Assembly: GCA_020438665.1 (NCBI GenBank)
Contig: JAGQUE010000474.1
Location: 1 to 14,465 of the forward strand
DNA from: Nocardioidaceae bacterium
GTDB lineage: Bacteria > Actinomycetota > Actinomycetes > Propionibacteriales > Nocardioidaceae
Direction of reading: 5' to 3'
Length of the DNA: 14,465 nt
Shown here: one piece after another, positions 1 to 7,841 of the stretch
Layout of the letters: each line of letters begins with the position of its first letter
Numbering within the stretch: the first letter of the stretch is position 1
Translations under genes and position numbers: made by a program
The notes under the pieces: generated by a model
Told to the model about the DNA's origin: nothing
The model's database searches: none
Seen by the model: only the letters and a program-made list of their open reading frames with translations

Positions 1-681
1 GACCCCCGCACGCCGGACAACCTCGGCGGGTTCTCGGACCAGATGGCCTCGATCTCGCTGAGGGAGTGGACGCTGCCGGGGCTCGGGTGGGTTGTCGTGG
101 CCTCGACCCGGGCCACGACCTGGGCGCCCCTGTGGGACTACATCGGCTTCGAGCCGCTCGGGGAGCTCGCGGCCGGCGGGCGCACCGTCGGCTTCTGGGG
201 CCGTGACTTCGGGCGCAGCGACTACGCCGCGTGGCTCGACGCACTGCTCCTGCGCGAGCTCGACCGCGACGGGTCGGCCCCACCGCCGGTGTCCTCCCCG
301 GTCGCCCTCGCGCGCGAGGACTTCGACGCGGCCGTGCGCGACGTGCTGCGCGACTTCGGACGACCCGAGCGGCTCCGCCCGAGCCCCTTGCTCCAGTCCA
401 GGCTCGCCAGCGGGCAGGGCGACCCGGTCGCGGCCCTCCGCGCCGTCCTGCGTGCGGCCGTCGACGCGGTGGGAGAGCAGGTGCGGGGAGACCTGCCGGC
501 ACGAGCCGTCGACCGCACGTACCTGCGACCCGCGGCCAACCAAGAGCTGGCGGCCGAGGTGCTCGGCGTGCCGTTCGGGACCTACCGCAGGCACCTGCGT
601 GCCGGGGTGGAAAGGCTGACCGAGGTGCTGTGGGACTGGGAGCTGCACGGCGTGGCCGAGCAGGAGGTGGACAGGAACTGA
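1..681 (+). CDS. C-terminal part of an unidentified protein with a GNAT-like segment and an HTH-like C-terminus (5' end outside window)
   Basis: The frame is open from the first base of the window to a TGA at 679-681, so the start lies upstream; the ATG at 43 is internal or a minor candidate. About 226 residues are visible. The first part (LPGLGWVVVASTR, then WDYIGFEPL) resembles the last strands of a GNAT acetyltransferase fold, where a GF motif follows a conserved aromatic. The last 40 residues (ELAAEVLGVPFGTYRRHL, then a VERLTEVLW helix) look like a sigma-region-4-like helix-turn-helix, a tail I recall from actinobacterial regulatory or ATPase-containing proteins. The middle is rich in Arg, Asp and Ala with no motif I know. 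No function is assigned. The next gene on the same strand starts 60 bases later, so the two could be co-transcribed. The reading frame is confident; the domain readings are inference. Confidence 0.75.
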   Translation, partial: DPRTPDNLGGFSDQMASISLREWTLPGLGWVVVASTRATTWAPLWDYIGFEPLGELAAGGRTVGFWGRDFGRSDYAAWLDALLLRELDRDGSAPPPVSSPVALAREDFDAAVRDVLRDFGRPERLRPSPLLQSRLASGQGDPVAALRAVLRAAVDAVGEQVRGDLPARAVDRTYLRPAANQELAAEVLGVPFGTYRRHLRAGVERLTEVLWDWELHGVAEQEVDRN

Positions 682-741
682 CCTGGTGGATGGACAGTCT
701 CCGGGCGCACGGTGCGGGACATCCCGAGCCAGGAGGTCCTC

Positions 742-2139
742 ATGCTCACCTCGTATACCACCTACGACCGCGTCGTCGTCGCCGGCGGCAGCATCGCGGG
801 GCTGCTCGCGGCCGCCGCGCTGGCGCCCGTCGCCCGCGAAGTCGTCGTCCTCGACCGCGACCCGCTTCCCGACCCTGCGCCCGGGACCCCGCCGGGCGGT
901 CCGCGACCCGGCACTCCCCAGGCGGGGCAGGTGCACGGCCTACTCGCCTCGGGACGGCTCGCGATCCAGGAGCTGCTGCCCGGCTTCACCGAGGAGCTGG
1001 TCTCCGCCGGTGCGGTCTGTCGCGGTGACATCGGCACCACCGGTCGCTGGTGGATCGGCGGCGGGCTGCTCGCGGACGGGGCAGTGGGTGCGGCAGGCAT
1101 CGCTGTCTCGCGCCGCCTGGTCGAGGAGACCATCCGGCGACGGGTGCGCGCGCTGCCCCGCGTCGAGATCCGCGACCACGTCGAAGTCGTCGGCCTCGTG
1201 AACGACCCCGCCGGCGACCGGGTTACTGGTCTCCGCGTGCGCGACCGACGCGGCGGCGGGGCGACCGTGGAGCTGGGCGCCGACTTGGTGGTCGACGCCA
1301 CGGGCCGACCGAGCCGTGGGTCGAGGTGGCTCGCCGAGCTCGGCCGGGACGAGCCGCCGCTCGAGCGGGTGCGGGTCGGCATCCGCTACGCCACCACTCA
1401 CGTCGCACGGCGCGAGGGCGACCTGGGTGGCCGCTACGTCTCGGTCTCCGCCGCCACCCCCGAGGTGCCGCGGGTCGGTGTCGCCATCGCACAGGAGGAC
1501 GACACATGGGTCGTCGCGGTCTGCGGCTACACGGAGGACCCACCGCCGGTGGACCCCGACGGCTTCCGCCAGTACGCCAGCGGCGTGGTCGCGCCCGACC
1601 TCGCCGAGCTACTCGCCGACCGCGAGCTGCTGCATCCCGTCCTCACCTACCGCTTCCCCGATTGCCGACGGCGGCGGTTCGACCGAGTGCGGCTCCCGCT
1701 CGGCTTCGTGCCGATCGGCGACACCATCGCGAGCTTCGACCCAACCTTCGGGCAGGGCATGAGCGTGGCAGCACTCGAGGCGCTGCTACTCGGGCGCGAG
1801 GCCGGCACGGGCATGGTCGCGCTGCGTGAGCGCTACCCCCGGGCCGCGATGGCGATCGCCGACCGCGCGTGGACCGTCGTGACGGGCGCGGACCTGCTGA
1901 TCCCGGGGGTCGAGGGCACACCCCCGCCCGGCCACCGACTCGTGTCGCGCTACGTCGCGCGGGTCCAGCGGACCGCGCGCCACGACTCGGTCGTAGCGGC
2001 CGCCCTGATGCGGGTGACGAACCTGCTCGACGCTCCGACTGCGTTGATGCGGCCAGCGATCCTCGGCCGCGTGGTCCGGCCAAACCGAGCGAGCGCGAGG
2101 CGGCGGGCAGCGGGACCGGCACTCACGCCCGCGGCCTGA
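742..2139 (+). CDS. FAD-dependent oxidoreductase / monooxygenase-like protein
   Basis: A 465-residue protein of the aromatic-ring hydroxylase / squalene-epoxidase-like flavoprotein superfamily. Residues 11-40 form a Rossmann dinucleotide fold: strand VVVAGGSIAG with the glycine-rich loop at 15-20, and a second strand ending in LDRD that would bind the FAD ribose. GQVHGLL near residue 62 is the block that follows the first FAD site in this family. A second FAD motif lies near residues 324-341 (PIGDT, then FDPTFGQGMS), where the Asp contacts the ribityl or pyrophosphate. Length and motif order fit a complete single-domain enzyme, probably cytoplasmic, using NAD(P)H and O2. The substrate is not readable; relatives hydroxylate or epoxidise lipophilic or polyketide substrates. 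I chose the ATG at 742 because AGGAGGT lies at 731-737, four bases upstream; a GTG at 712 would add ten residues but has no comparable site. Confidence 0.88.
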   Translation: MLTSYTTYDRVVVAGGSIAGLLAAAALAPVAREVVVLDRDPLPDPAPGTPPGGPRPGTPQAGQVHGLLASGRLAIQELLPGFTEELVSAGAVCRGDIGTTGRWWIGGGLLADGAVGAAGIAVSRRLVEETIRRRVRALPRVEIRDHVEVVGLVNDPAGDRVTGLRVRDRRGGGATVELGADLVVDATGRPSRGSRWLAELGRDEPPLERVRVGIRYATTHVARREGDLGGRYVSVSAATPEVPRVGVAIAQEDDTWVVAVCGYTEDPPPVDPDGFRQYASGVVAPDLAELLADRELLHPVLTYRFPDCRRRRFDRVRLPLGFVPIGDTIASFDPTFGQGMSVAALEALLLGREAGTGMVALRERYPRAAMAIADRAWTVVTGADLLIPGVEGTPPPGHRLVSRYVARVQRTARHDSVVAAALMRVTNLLDAPTALMRPAILGRVVRPNRASARRRAAGPALTPAA

Positions 2140-2752
2140 CCGTCAGCACCGCAAACGCGACCCCGAGCAGGATCCTGAATGGAGCGCGTCCCGCGCGACG
2201 ATGGGCTCGGCAACCGGGCCGCTCCGCAAGGCCATCCCCGTTCGGCGATCACGACCCGGAACCGCGACCGGGGCCAGACAGGCGCAGACCAGCAGTGTCT
2301 TGACCCTGTCGACTCTCGGCCCATCGCCCAAGCCGTACGGAAGCCACCTCCCGGCTCGGTGATCCAGGGCCGGTGCACCCGGACCCGGCCAGCTCGCCGC
2401 GGACCTTCCCTGTCGACCGCTCGACCAATTCCTCGATCTTGGCCAGGTACGGGTCGATCAGCTGCGGTCGTGCCGCGGCCCGGTCGAGCCCGCCAGCGGC
2501 GCGAGGAGGAGACCTCAACCCGCGGAGCGCGGCGAGGCAGACGACGTCGTGTCGGGCAGAGCCCATGACCGTCAGTGATCAGCTGCGTGGCCGTCTCCGG
2601 GATGTCTGGGTGACCAACGACACCAAACGGAGCGACCCGCCGACGGCCCCTGAACGACCACTGATCAAGCAGTTCCGATCGCCCTCCCGGCGGCGGTGTG
2701 AGGCGGGTGCGCGATCACGCGGCACACCGCAGGCACGAGCGTTGCCGCGTCC
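2140..2752. other. 613-base region without an intact gene, between the oxidoreductase and the permease ends
   Basis: This stretch lies between two convergent genes. Its middle holds the IS21 transposase relic described separately. From 2471 to 2752 I see no credible coding sequence and no recognisable insertion-sequence end. A loose nested inverted repeat, GATCGC at 2677-2682 with GCGATC at 2711-2716, lies about 36 bases past the permease stop. It could help end the minus-strand sugar operon, but it has a long loop and no T-tract, so this is weak. Confidence 0.5.
2247..2470 (-). pseudogene. Degenerate IS21-family transposase (IstA-type) relic
   Basis: Read on the minus strand, pieces of one transposase appear in order but in different frames. 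They are RPQLIDPYLAKIEELVERST and following residues (2470-2399), HRPWITEPGGGF (about 2375-2340), GDGPRVDRVKTLLVCACLAP (2328-2269) and WPRSRFRVVI (2276-2247). From memory of actinobacterial IS21 IstA proteins, these match the consecutive blocks IDP..AKIEELVERS, HRPW..EPGGWFQYD, GDGP.VDG.KTLLFCAWLA and WSRFRVVI. At least two frame changes are needed, and about 30 residues between the first two blocks are missing. No N-terminal HTH, catalytic DDE completion, IstB or terminal repeats were recognised. The element is therefore dead and partly deleted. Family assignment is by recall of conserved blocks, not alignment. Confidence 0.75.
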
Positions 2753-3676
2753 TCACTTGACGGCTCCGGCGACAGCTCCTCGGGTGAGGGTGCGCTGGAA
2801 GATCAGGAAGAACGCAACCGCAGGCAGGATGCCCATCAGGGATGCTGCGGCCAGGCCTGTTGGTGAACTCGTGTACTGCCCCTGGAGGCTCCCCATGGCA
2901 ACGGAGACCGTCTGGTTGTCGTTCGAGGGCAGCATGATCAGCGGTAGGAAGAAGTCGTTCCAGGTCCAGATGAAGAAGAACGTCATGAGAACGGTCAGGG
3001 TGGGCCAGATGATCGGAACGACGACGCTGCGCAGCACCTGCCAGCGGCCGGCGCCGTCGATTCGGGCCGCCTCCAGGACCTCTCGGGGGAACTCGGTGAG
3101 CGTGGAGGTGAGCAGGTAGGTGCCGAAAGCGCTCGACATCACCGAGCTGATGATGATGACGACGAGTTTCGTGTTGTACAGGCCCACATTGTTCGCCATG
3201 TAGTAAAGCGGGTAGATCAGGGCTTCTTGCGGGATCGTGGTGGCCAGAAGCAGGAGCACGAGGAGGCCTCGGCGTCCCTTGATCCTCCCGATGCCGAGGG
3301 CGTAGGCGTTGAGCAGGCTGATCAGTGTCCCGAAGATCGCGACGGCGCCGCTGATCACGACGCTGTTGATGAGCTTGTTGGTGTAGTCGACGTTCTGCCA
3401 GAAGGTTCGGATCCCGCTGAGGTCGAACGAGTGCGGCCGGGCCAGTGGTCCGTGCGCGGCGTAGTCCTGGGCGGTCTTGATCGCATTGATCGCGGCCAGC
3501 AGGAACGGGAAGAGCGCTGCCAGGGTTGCGAGCGTGAGCAACGCCAGCACGATCCAACGGGTCGATCGGCGACCGTACCGGGTGCGACCCCCCGCACCAT
3601 TCTGCCGTGGATCGGGTTGGCCTCGCCCATGTCGAGGCGTGGCCCTGGTCGTGCCCGCCGCCTTGGTGAGCGCCAT
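2753..3676 (-). CDS. Carbohydrate ABC transporter permease, MalG-like
   Basis: A 307-residue inner-membrane subunit of a CUT1-type sugar importer. After a basic cytoplasmic N-terminus, the first membrane helix is at about 41-64. Further helices lie near 103-125, 136-158, 168-190, 220-249 and 278-295, giving the usual six. The EAA loop that docks on the ATPase is at 202-221 (EAARIDGAGRWQVLRSVVVP, with the conserved Gly), and its fit with MalG, LacG and AraQ is good. The start is the ATG at 3674-3676. Two bases separate it from the stop of the upstream MalF-like gene, and an AAGGGG lies a few bases before it. The frame stays open far upstream, but that extension is Arg-rich and antisense-like and is rejected. 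It is the last gene of the minus-strand operon. Confidence 0.93.
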   Translation of the reverse strand: MALTKAAGTTRATPRHGRGQPDPRQNGAGGRTRYGRRSTRWIVLALLTLATLAALFPFLLAAINAIKTAQDYAAHGPLARPHSFDLSGIRTFWQNVDYTNKLINSVVISGAVAIFGTLISLLNAYALGIGRIKGRRGLLVLLLLATTIPQEALIYPLYYMANNVGLYNTKLVVIIISSVMSSAFGTYLLTSTLTEFPREVLEAARIDGAGRWQVLRSVVVPIIWPTLTVLMTFFFIWTWNDFFLPLIMLPSNDNQTVSVAMGSLQGQYTSSPTGLAAASLMGILPAVAFFLIFQRTLTRGAVAGAVK

Positions 3677-3678
3677 GG

Positions 3679-4611
3679 CTAGACCCCTTCGTTCCTGGAC
3701 TGGATCCGGATGAACACGACCGCGAGAACGATGACGAGCACGGTCAGGACAGTCGCGACGGCGGCTCCGTATCCGACTTGGAGGGAGCCGAAGAAGTTCG
3801 AGTAGGAGTAGTAGGAGGGCACGTTGGTCGAGTCGCCGGGTCCGCCTTTGGTCAATACGTACACGGGCCCGAACACCTTCAACGCCGCGATCGTCGTGGT
3901 GAGCAGCACGACGAAGATCTCCGGTCGCATGTGCGGGACCGTGACGTGCCGGAACCGGTCGAACCACGAGGCGCCGTCGAGTTCGGCGGCCTCATGGAAC
4001 TGCGGATCGATCCGGGCCATACCCGCCATGAAGATCACCAGCCCGTATCCGAGCTGCATCCACACCAGGACAGCCATGACCGCCGGCAGCGCCCAGCGGG
4101 AGTCGCCGAGCCAGTTCGGCGGATCGCCAACGCCAAGCTTCTGCAGAACCGCGTTGATCGCACCGTAGGGGTTGAGGATCCATCCCCAGACGACGCCCGC
4201 GACGGCCACGGGCAAGACCTGGGGCAGATAGAACCCGGCCCGCAGGGTGCTGGACACGCGCTGTCCGAAGCGCGGCTCGATGTAGTCGAAGAGCACGGCC
4301 GCCAGGAGGATTCCCAGCATGGTCGGCACGATCGCCATCGCCACGATGAACCAGATGCTGTGTTCGAAGGCCGACCAGAACATCTGGTCGTGGATCAGAC
4401 GTCGGTAGTTCGCGAGGCCGACGAACCTGGGTGTTCCGACGCCAGACCACTCGGTGAAGCTGACGACGACGTTCATCGCGAACGGCACCAGGATCACAGC
4501 GATGAATCCGGCAGTGCCGGGGAGCAGGTAGCGCAGGTAGCCCTTCTGCGCCCCCCGGGCCAGCGGCGAGACCCGCCCCGGTTGGGGATCGACGGTAGCA
4601 GTGATGGTCAT
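3679..4611 (-). CDS. Carbohydrate ABC transporter permease, MalF-like
   Basis: A 310-residue membrane subunit that pairs with the MalG-like protein to form the sugar channel. Hydrophobic segments lie at about 27-51, 86-110, 127-146, 174-198, 231-254 and 281-302. The EAA loop is at 207-230 (HEAAELDGASWFDRF, then VPHMRPE). NYRRLI near 69 and VLTKGGPGDST near 252-262 are typical of MalF/UgpA-type subunits. The size matches the short MalF class without the large periplasmic domain of the E. coli protein. The ATG at 4609-4611 has a strong AAGGAGGG site at 4619-4626 on the minus strand, seven bases upstream. It lies 84 bases after the binding-protein gene and two bases before the next permease, so the three are one transcription unit. 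Confidence 0.93.
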   Translation of the reverse strand: MTITATVDPQPGRVSPLARGAQKGYLRYLLPGTAGFIAVILVPFAMNVVVSFTEWSGVGTPRFVGLANYRRLIHDQMFWSAFEHSIWFIVAMAIVPTMLGILLAAVLFDYIEPRFGQRVSSTLRAGFYLPQVLPVAVAGVVWGWILNPYGAINAVLQKLGVGDPPNWLGDSRWALPAVMAVLVWMQLGYGLVIFMAGMARIDPQFHEAAELDGASWFDRFRHVTVPHMRPEIFVVLLTTTIAALKVFGPVYVLTKGGPGDSTNVPSYYSYSNFFGSLQVGYGAAVATVLTVLVIVLAVVFIRIQSRNEGV

Positions 4612-4657
4612 GGGGATGCCCTCCTTGGCAGGCGATGGTGGACGAGGCGGGCGAGGA

Positions 4658-4676
4658 CCACCAGCCGCGCTGGCGG
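4658..4676 (-). other. Small intercistronic hairpin between binding-protein and MalF-like genes
   Basis: CCAGC and GCTGG pair around a CGC loop; one A/C mismatch is followed by two more C-G pairs. It sits in the 84-base gap after the binding-protein stop. Hairpins here often protect the binding-protein transcript or cause partial termination, so more binding protein than permease is made. The stem is short, so this role is inference. Confidence 0.3.
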
Positions 4677-4695
4677 CCCCCGCCCGTTTGGGGTG

Positions 4696-5994
4696 TCAGT
4701 CCACGGTCGACTGCACCTGGTCGTACGCCGTGCTGAGCTGCTTCACGAACTCGTCTGGCGTCTGGCTACCTGCGACCAGAGTCTGCGTGTTCGACTGGAT
4801 CACCTGGTAGAAGTTCGGGACCGGCCAGTCGCCGTAGAGGCCGAGGCCGTCGGTCGACACCAGCTGGGAGAAAGTCCGGTTCACCATCCTGCCCGTGGGG
4901 TCGGTGAGCGCGGCTGGATCGGCGGCGAGCGCGACGCCGCCGGTGTTGGCCATCAGGTCCTGGCGCTTCTTGTCCAAGGTGAGCTCGATGAAGTCGTAGG
5001 CCAGGTCCTTGTTGTCGGCCTTGGTCGGGACGACCCAGATGTTTCCGCCGGAGCCAGGATTGATCCCCGACCCGGGCATCAGGAACTGACCCCACTTGAA
5101 CGACGTGATCTTGTCCTTGAAGTCCCCGGCCATCCACGTGCCCGCGTAGGTGATCGGCGCCTTGCCGCTGCGGAACAGGGCCCAGGCGTCCTCGGCCTTC
5201 AGGCCGCTGGACTTCGTGTCGATGTAGCCCTTCTGGGTCCAGTCGGCCATCGTCTGTGCAGCCTTGGTGATCGGGCTGTCCGAGTTGATGTCCAGCGGCG
5301 CCTTGAGGCCGAAGTATCCGTCCAGCCAGGCGTGATCGGCGTTCGCGAGCACCAGTCCCCACAGCAGGTGCTGCGCAGGGTAGTCGCCGGCGCTCTCCGC
5401 GAGCGGGGTGATCCCCTGGGACTTGAACGTCGCGAACGCCGCCTCGAGCTCGTCCATCGTGGTGGGCACCTCGATGCCGTACTTGGCGAACATGTCTTCG
5501 TTGTAGGCAAAACTGACGTACTCGCCGTAGGAGGGAATGCCGTAGAGCTTGCCGGGGCCCATGAGCCCCTTGGCGTCGTACGTGCCAACGGTGAGCGCAG
5601 ACCCGGCGATCTTGTCCCAGCCGCGACTCGACGCCTCCGAGGTGAGGTCGGTCAGGAGGCCCTTAGACGAGACCGCGCCCGCGGTGGCGTTGCCTTTGTT
5701 GTACTCGAGCAGGTCGGGCGCGTCCTTCGAGTTCAAGATCATCGCGCCGGCATCTTGGATCTGCTGCCAGACCTTGCGCTCGAAGTGGACCTCGACGTCG
5801 GGGTGCGCTGCCTTGAAGTCGTTCAGCGCGTCCTGCCACGCGGTGTCTTGTGGATTGTTGGCGTCCTCGTACCACCAGACCGTGAACGTCTTCCCGCCCG
5901 AGCTGCCGGCGGCACCACAGGCCGCCAACGCGAGCGCTAGGGCAGTCGCAAGCAGGAACGCGAGGGTGTGGCGCAGACGAGTCGTCATGATCAT
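4696..5994 (-). CDS. Extracellular sugar-binding lipoprotein of the ABC importer
   Basis: A 432-residue CUT1-type substrate-binding protein (UgpB/MalE-like fold). A lipoprotein signal peptide occupies residues 1-25: basic TTRLRH, a Leu/Ala core, then the lipobox LAAC with Cys26 as the lipidation and cleavage site. The mature protein starts with a Gly/Ser linker. TFTVWWYEDAN is the first strand of lobe 1, and WNxxx-like aromatic patches and GYFGL/GDW segments follow, as in oligosaccharide binders. The protein would be anchored outside the membrane and feed the two permeases. I chose the ATG at 5992-5994 because AAGGAGA lies at 6001-6007, six bases upstream; an in-frame ATG at 6027 would put that site inside the gene. 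The ligand is inferred as an alpha-glucoside only from the neighbouring glucosidase. Confidence 0.93.
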   Translation of the reverse strand: MIMTTRLRHTLAFLLATALALALAACGAAGSSGGKTFTVWWYEDANNPQDTAWQDALNDFKAAHPDVEVHFERKVWQQIQDAGAMILNSKDAPDLLEYNKGNATAGAVSSKGLLTDLTSEASSRGWDKIAGSALTVGTYDAKGLMGPGKLYGIPSYGEYVSFAYNEDMFAKYGIEVPTTMDELEAAFATFKSQGITPLAESAGDYPAQHLLWGLVLANADHAWLDGYFGLKAPLDINSDSPITKAAQTMADWTQKGYIDTKSSGLKAEDAWALFRSGKAPITYAGTWMAGDFKDKITSFKWGQFLMPGSGINPGSGGNIWVVPTKADNKDLAYDFIELTLDKKRQDLMANTGGVALAADPAALTDPTGRMVNRTFSQLVSTDGLGLYGDWPVPNFYQVIQSNTQTLVAGSQTPDEFVKQLSTAYDQVQSTVD

Positions 5995-6015
5995 GTCGGT
6001 TCTCCTTCTGACGGC

Positions 6016-6049
6016 TTCGATCGGCATGATCGAAACGATGTGTCACACA
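6016..6049. promoter_or_regulatory. Cluster of overlapping palindromes upstream of the binding-protein gene
   Basis: Three perfect inverted repeats lie side by side: TTCGATC-N5-GATCGAA (6016-6034), ATCGAAACGAT (6029-6039) and TGTGTCACACA (6039-6049). They begin 22 bases before the binding-protein ATG, in the 124-base gap after the glucosidase gene. This placement fits an operator or a promoter for the transporter genes. The middle repeat, read on the minus strand, contains CGTTTCG, distantly like the LacI core CGTTTGCG seen at 7827 and 7985. Which protein binds is unknown. Confidence 0.45.
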
Positions 6050-6085
6050 ATTTGAATGAGCTGTCAGGTGAGCCGTGGGCCGCGC

Positions 6086-6102
6086 AGAGCCGCCAAGGCT
6101 CT
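6086..6102 (-). terminator. Stem-loop after the alpha-glucosidase gene (possible attenuator)
   Basis: AGAGCC (6086-6091) and GGCTCT (6097-6102) form a perfect six-base-pair stem with a five-base loop, 17 bases past the glucosidase stop. No U-tract follows on the minus strand. It may be a partial terminator or an RNA-processing point between the glucosidase and the transporter genes. Confidence 0.3.
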
Positions 6103-6118
6103 CCGATCGGGTGGCGGG

Positions 6119-7792
6119 TCATGACGTCTGGATCCATGCCGCAGTGTTCGGATGCAGGACGTCGCGCGACTCGTCGGAGATGGATGTCAGCAGGACGTGG
6201 CCCTGCGGCAGAGGCACCGGTATCGGCCCGGTGTTGAGCCAGCACTCGACGTCATCGCGTCGGAATGCCATGGTGTCGGGAGGGGAGTCCACCCAGGCCA
6301 TCGACCTGTCGAGTAGCCGCGTACGCAGACGAAGGCACCGCCGGTAGAAGGTCAGGGTCGATCCAGCGTCCTGTGCTTGCGCGGCGGCGGTGAGATTGCC
6401 CCAGCCATCGGGTTGAGGAAGCCAAGGGTCGGTGCTCGCGTCAGCGGCACTGAATCCGTACGTAGGCGACGCTTCGGACCACGGGAGCGGCACCCGGCAA
6501 CCGTCACGGCCGCGGAACGTCCGGCCGGATTGCTCGAAGACGGGATCGCGCCGTCGATCGGCGGGGATATCCTCCACCTCGGGCAGCCCGAGCTCCTCGC
6601 CCTGATACAAGTACACACTTCCGGGGAGGGCGAGTACCACCATGAGCGCCGCGCGCGCCCGGCGCAGGCCGAGCTCGACATCTGGCTCCTCTGCCTCCCA
6701 GCGTTGCTGCTCCCAGACCCTGTCGACAGTGTGCATCGGTTGGGATCGGGCATAACGTGTCACGTGCCTGACCACGTCATGGTTGGACAGGACCCAGGTG
6801 CTGGGCGCGTGGACGGCGGCAACGGTCGACATGGCATCTTCGGCGACCGCGCGCATGTAGTCGGCCCGGAACGGTGCCTGGAGGAAGTCAAACTGGAACG
6901 CCATGTGCAGCTCATCGGGGCGCACGTACATGGCGAGGCGCTCATTGCTCGGGGCCCAGGACTCCGCGACGAAGATCCGAGGCGGATCGTAGGAGTCTGC
7001 GATCTTCCGCCAGCTGCGATAGATCTCGTGAACGTTGTCATGATCCCAGGCCGGATGCGGTGCGGTGTCGAGCGCGGGACTTTCACGGACTCCGGCGTCA
7101 GGGAGCCCGGGAGTCTTGGTCAACCCATGCGCCACGTCGATGCGGAAGCCGTCGACACCCCGGTCGAACCAGAAACTCAGGATGTCCTCGAACTCCTGCC
7201 GGACCTCGTCGTTCTCCCAGTTGAGATCCGGCTGCTGGGGTGAGAACAAGTGCAGATACCACTCGCCAGCAGCACCATTCGCAGCGGGCACGCGGGTCCA
7301 CGCCGGTCCACCGAACTGGCTGTGCCAGTCGTTGGGGGGCAGCTTGCCGCCCTCGCCTCGTCCTGGTCTGAAGATGTAGCGCGCCCGGGCACAGGGGTCA
7401 CCATCCAGCGCCGATGAGAACCAGCCATGCGCCGCAGACGTGTGATTGGGGACGATGTCGAGGATCACGCGCAGCCCGGCGGCGTGCGCTTCCACGATGA
7501 ATGCCTCTGCCTCGGGCAGCGTTCCGTATGCCGGATCGATGTCCCGGTAGTCCGTGACGTCGTAGCCGGCGTCAGCCTGCGGCGAGCGGTACCACGGGTT
7601 GATCCACAGCACGTCGACGCCGAGGTCGGCCAAGTACGGCAGTCGTGCGCGCAGCCCCGCGACGTCGCCGATTCCATCGCCGTTCCCGTCGGCGAACGAC
7701 CGGATGTACACCTGGTACACCACCGCGGTGCGCCACCAGCTCTCCCCACCCGCCGACCAAGGTGGGGTGTCGATCGATCGCAACTGATCCAC
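6119..7792 (-). CDS. Alpha-glucosidase, glycoside hydrolase family 13
   Basis: A 557-residue retaining alpha-glucosidase that would cut glucose from imported alpha-glucosides in the cytoplasm; no signal peptide is present. The (beta/alpha)8 barrel carries all GH13 blocks: region I DIVPNHT (112-118), QPDLNW (187-192), region II GFRIDVAHG (215-223) with nucleophile Asp219, region III FVAESW (274-279) with acid/base Glu277, and region IV SNHD (336-339) with Asp339. QPDLNW and GFRIDVAHG point to an exo-acting alpha-glucosidase (GH13_30-like) rather than an amylase. I chose the GTG at 7790-7792, preceded by AAGG four bases upstream, because the homologous region begins at PPWSAGGESWWRTAVVYQ. The longer frame to 7864 would include a LacI operator and a candidate -10 box. 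The gene heads the sugar cluster and is divergent from the LacI gene. Confidence 0.93.
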   Translation of the reverse strand: MDQLRSIDTPPWSAGGESWWRTAVVYQVYIRSFADGNGDGIGDVAGLRARLPYLADLGVDVLWINPWYRSPQADAGYDVTDYRDIDPAYGTLPEAEAFIVEAHAAGLRVILDIVPNHTSAAHGWFSSALDGDPCARARYIFRPGRGEGGKLPPNDWHSQFGGPAWTRVPAANGAAGEWYLHLFSPQQPDLNWENDEVRQEFEDILSFWFDRGVDGFRIDVAHGLTKTPGLPDAGVRESPALDTAPHPAWDHDNVHEIYRSWRKIADSYDPPRIFVAESWAPSNERLAMYVRPDELHMAFQFDFLQAPFRADYMRAVAEDAMSTVAAVHAPSTWVLSNHDVVRHVTRYARSQPMHTVDRVWEQQRWEAEEPDVELGLRRARAALMVVLALPGSVYLYQGEELGLPEVEDIPADRRRDPVFEQSGRTFRGRDGCRVPLPWSEASPTYGFSAADASTDPWLPQPDGWGNLTAAAQAQDAGSTLTFYRRCLRLRTRLLDRSMAWVDSPPDTMAFRRDDVECWLNTGPIPVPLPQGHVLLTSISDESRDVLHPNTAAWIQTS

Positions 7793-7819
7793 GCTGCCTT
7801 GCCCTTCTACAATGCGAGT

Positions 7820-7835
7820 ACGCAAGCGTTTGCGT
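7820..7835. promoter_or_regulatory. LacI-family operator O1 (glucosidase side)
   Basis: ACGCAAGCGTTTGCGT is symmetric at 14 of 16 positions around a central CG, the standard form of a LacI/GalR operator. It lies 28 bases before the chosen glucosidase start and just downstream of a candidate -10 box, so binding would block transcription. Its right half, CGTTTGCGTTC, recurs exactly in front of the LacI gene. Confidence 0.75.
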
Positions 7836-7841
7836 TCGGCA

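Noticed and set aside
2150..2160. GCAAACGCG as a third LacI operator
   Set aside because: Only a half-site is present, it lies in decayed DNA past the oxidoreductase gene, and it has no dyad partner.
3677..3967. N-terminal extension of the MalG-like permease
   Set aside because: It overlaps the MalF-like gene in another frame and has no membrane or family features; the ATG two bases after the upstream stop is the natural start.
3778..5940. A 720-codon open frame on the plus strand across the permease and binding-protein genes
   Set aside because: It is antisense to two clear genes with family motifs, and its translation is rich in Arg, Val, Gly and His with no domain. Long antisense frames are expected in GC-rich coding DNA.
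6039..6049. TGTGTCACACA as a CRP-type site
   Set aside because: A CRP site has TGTGA and TCACA separated by six bases. This palindrome has a one-base centre, so it does not fit.
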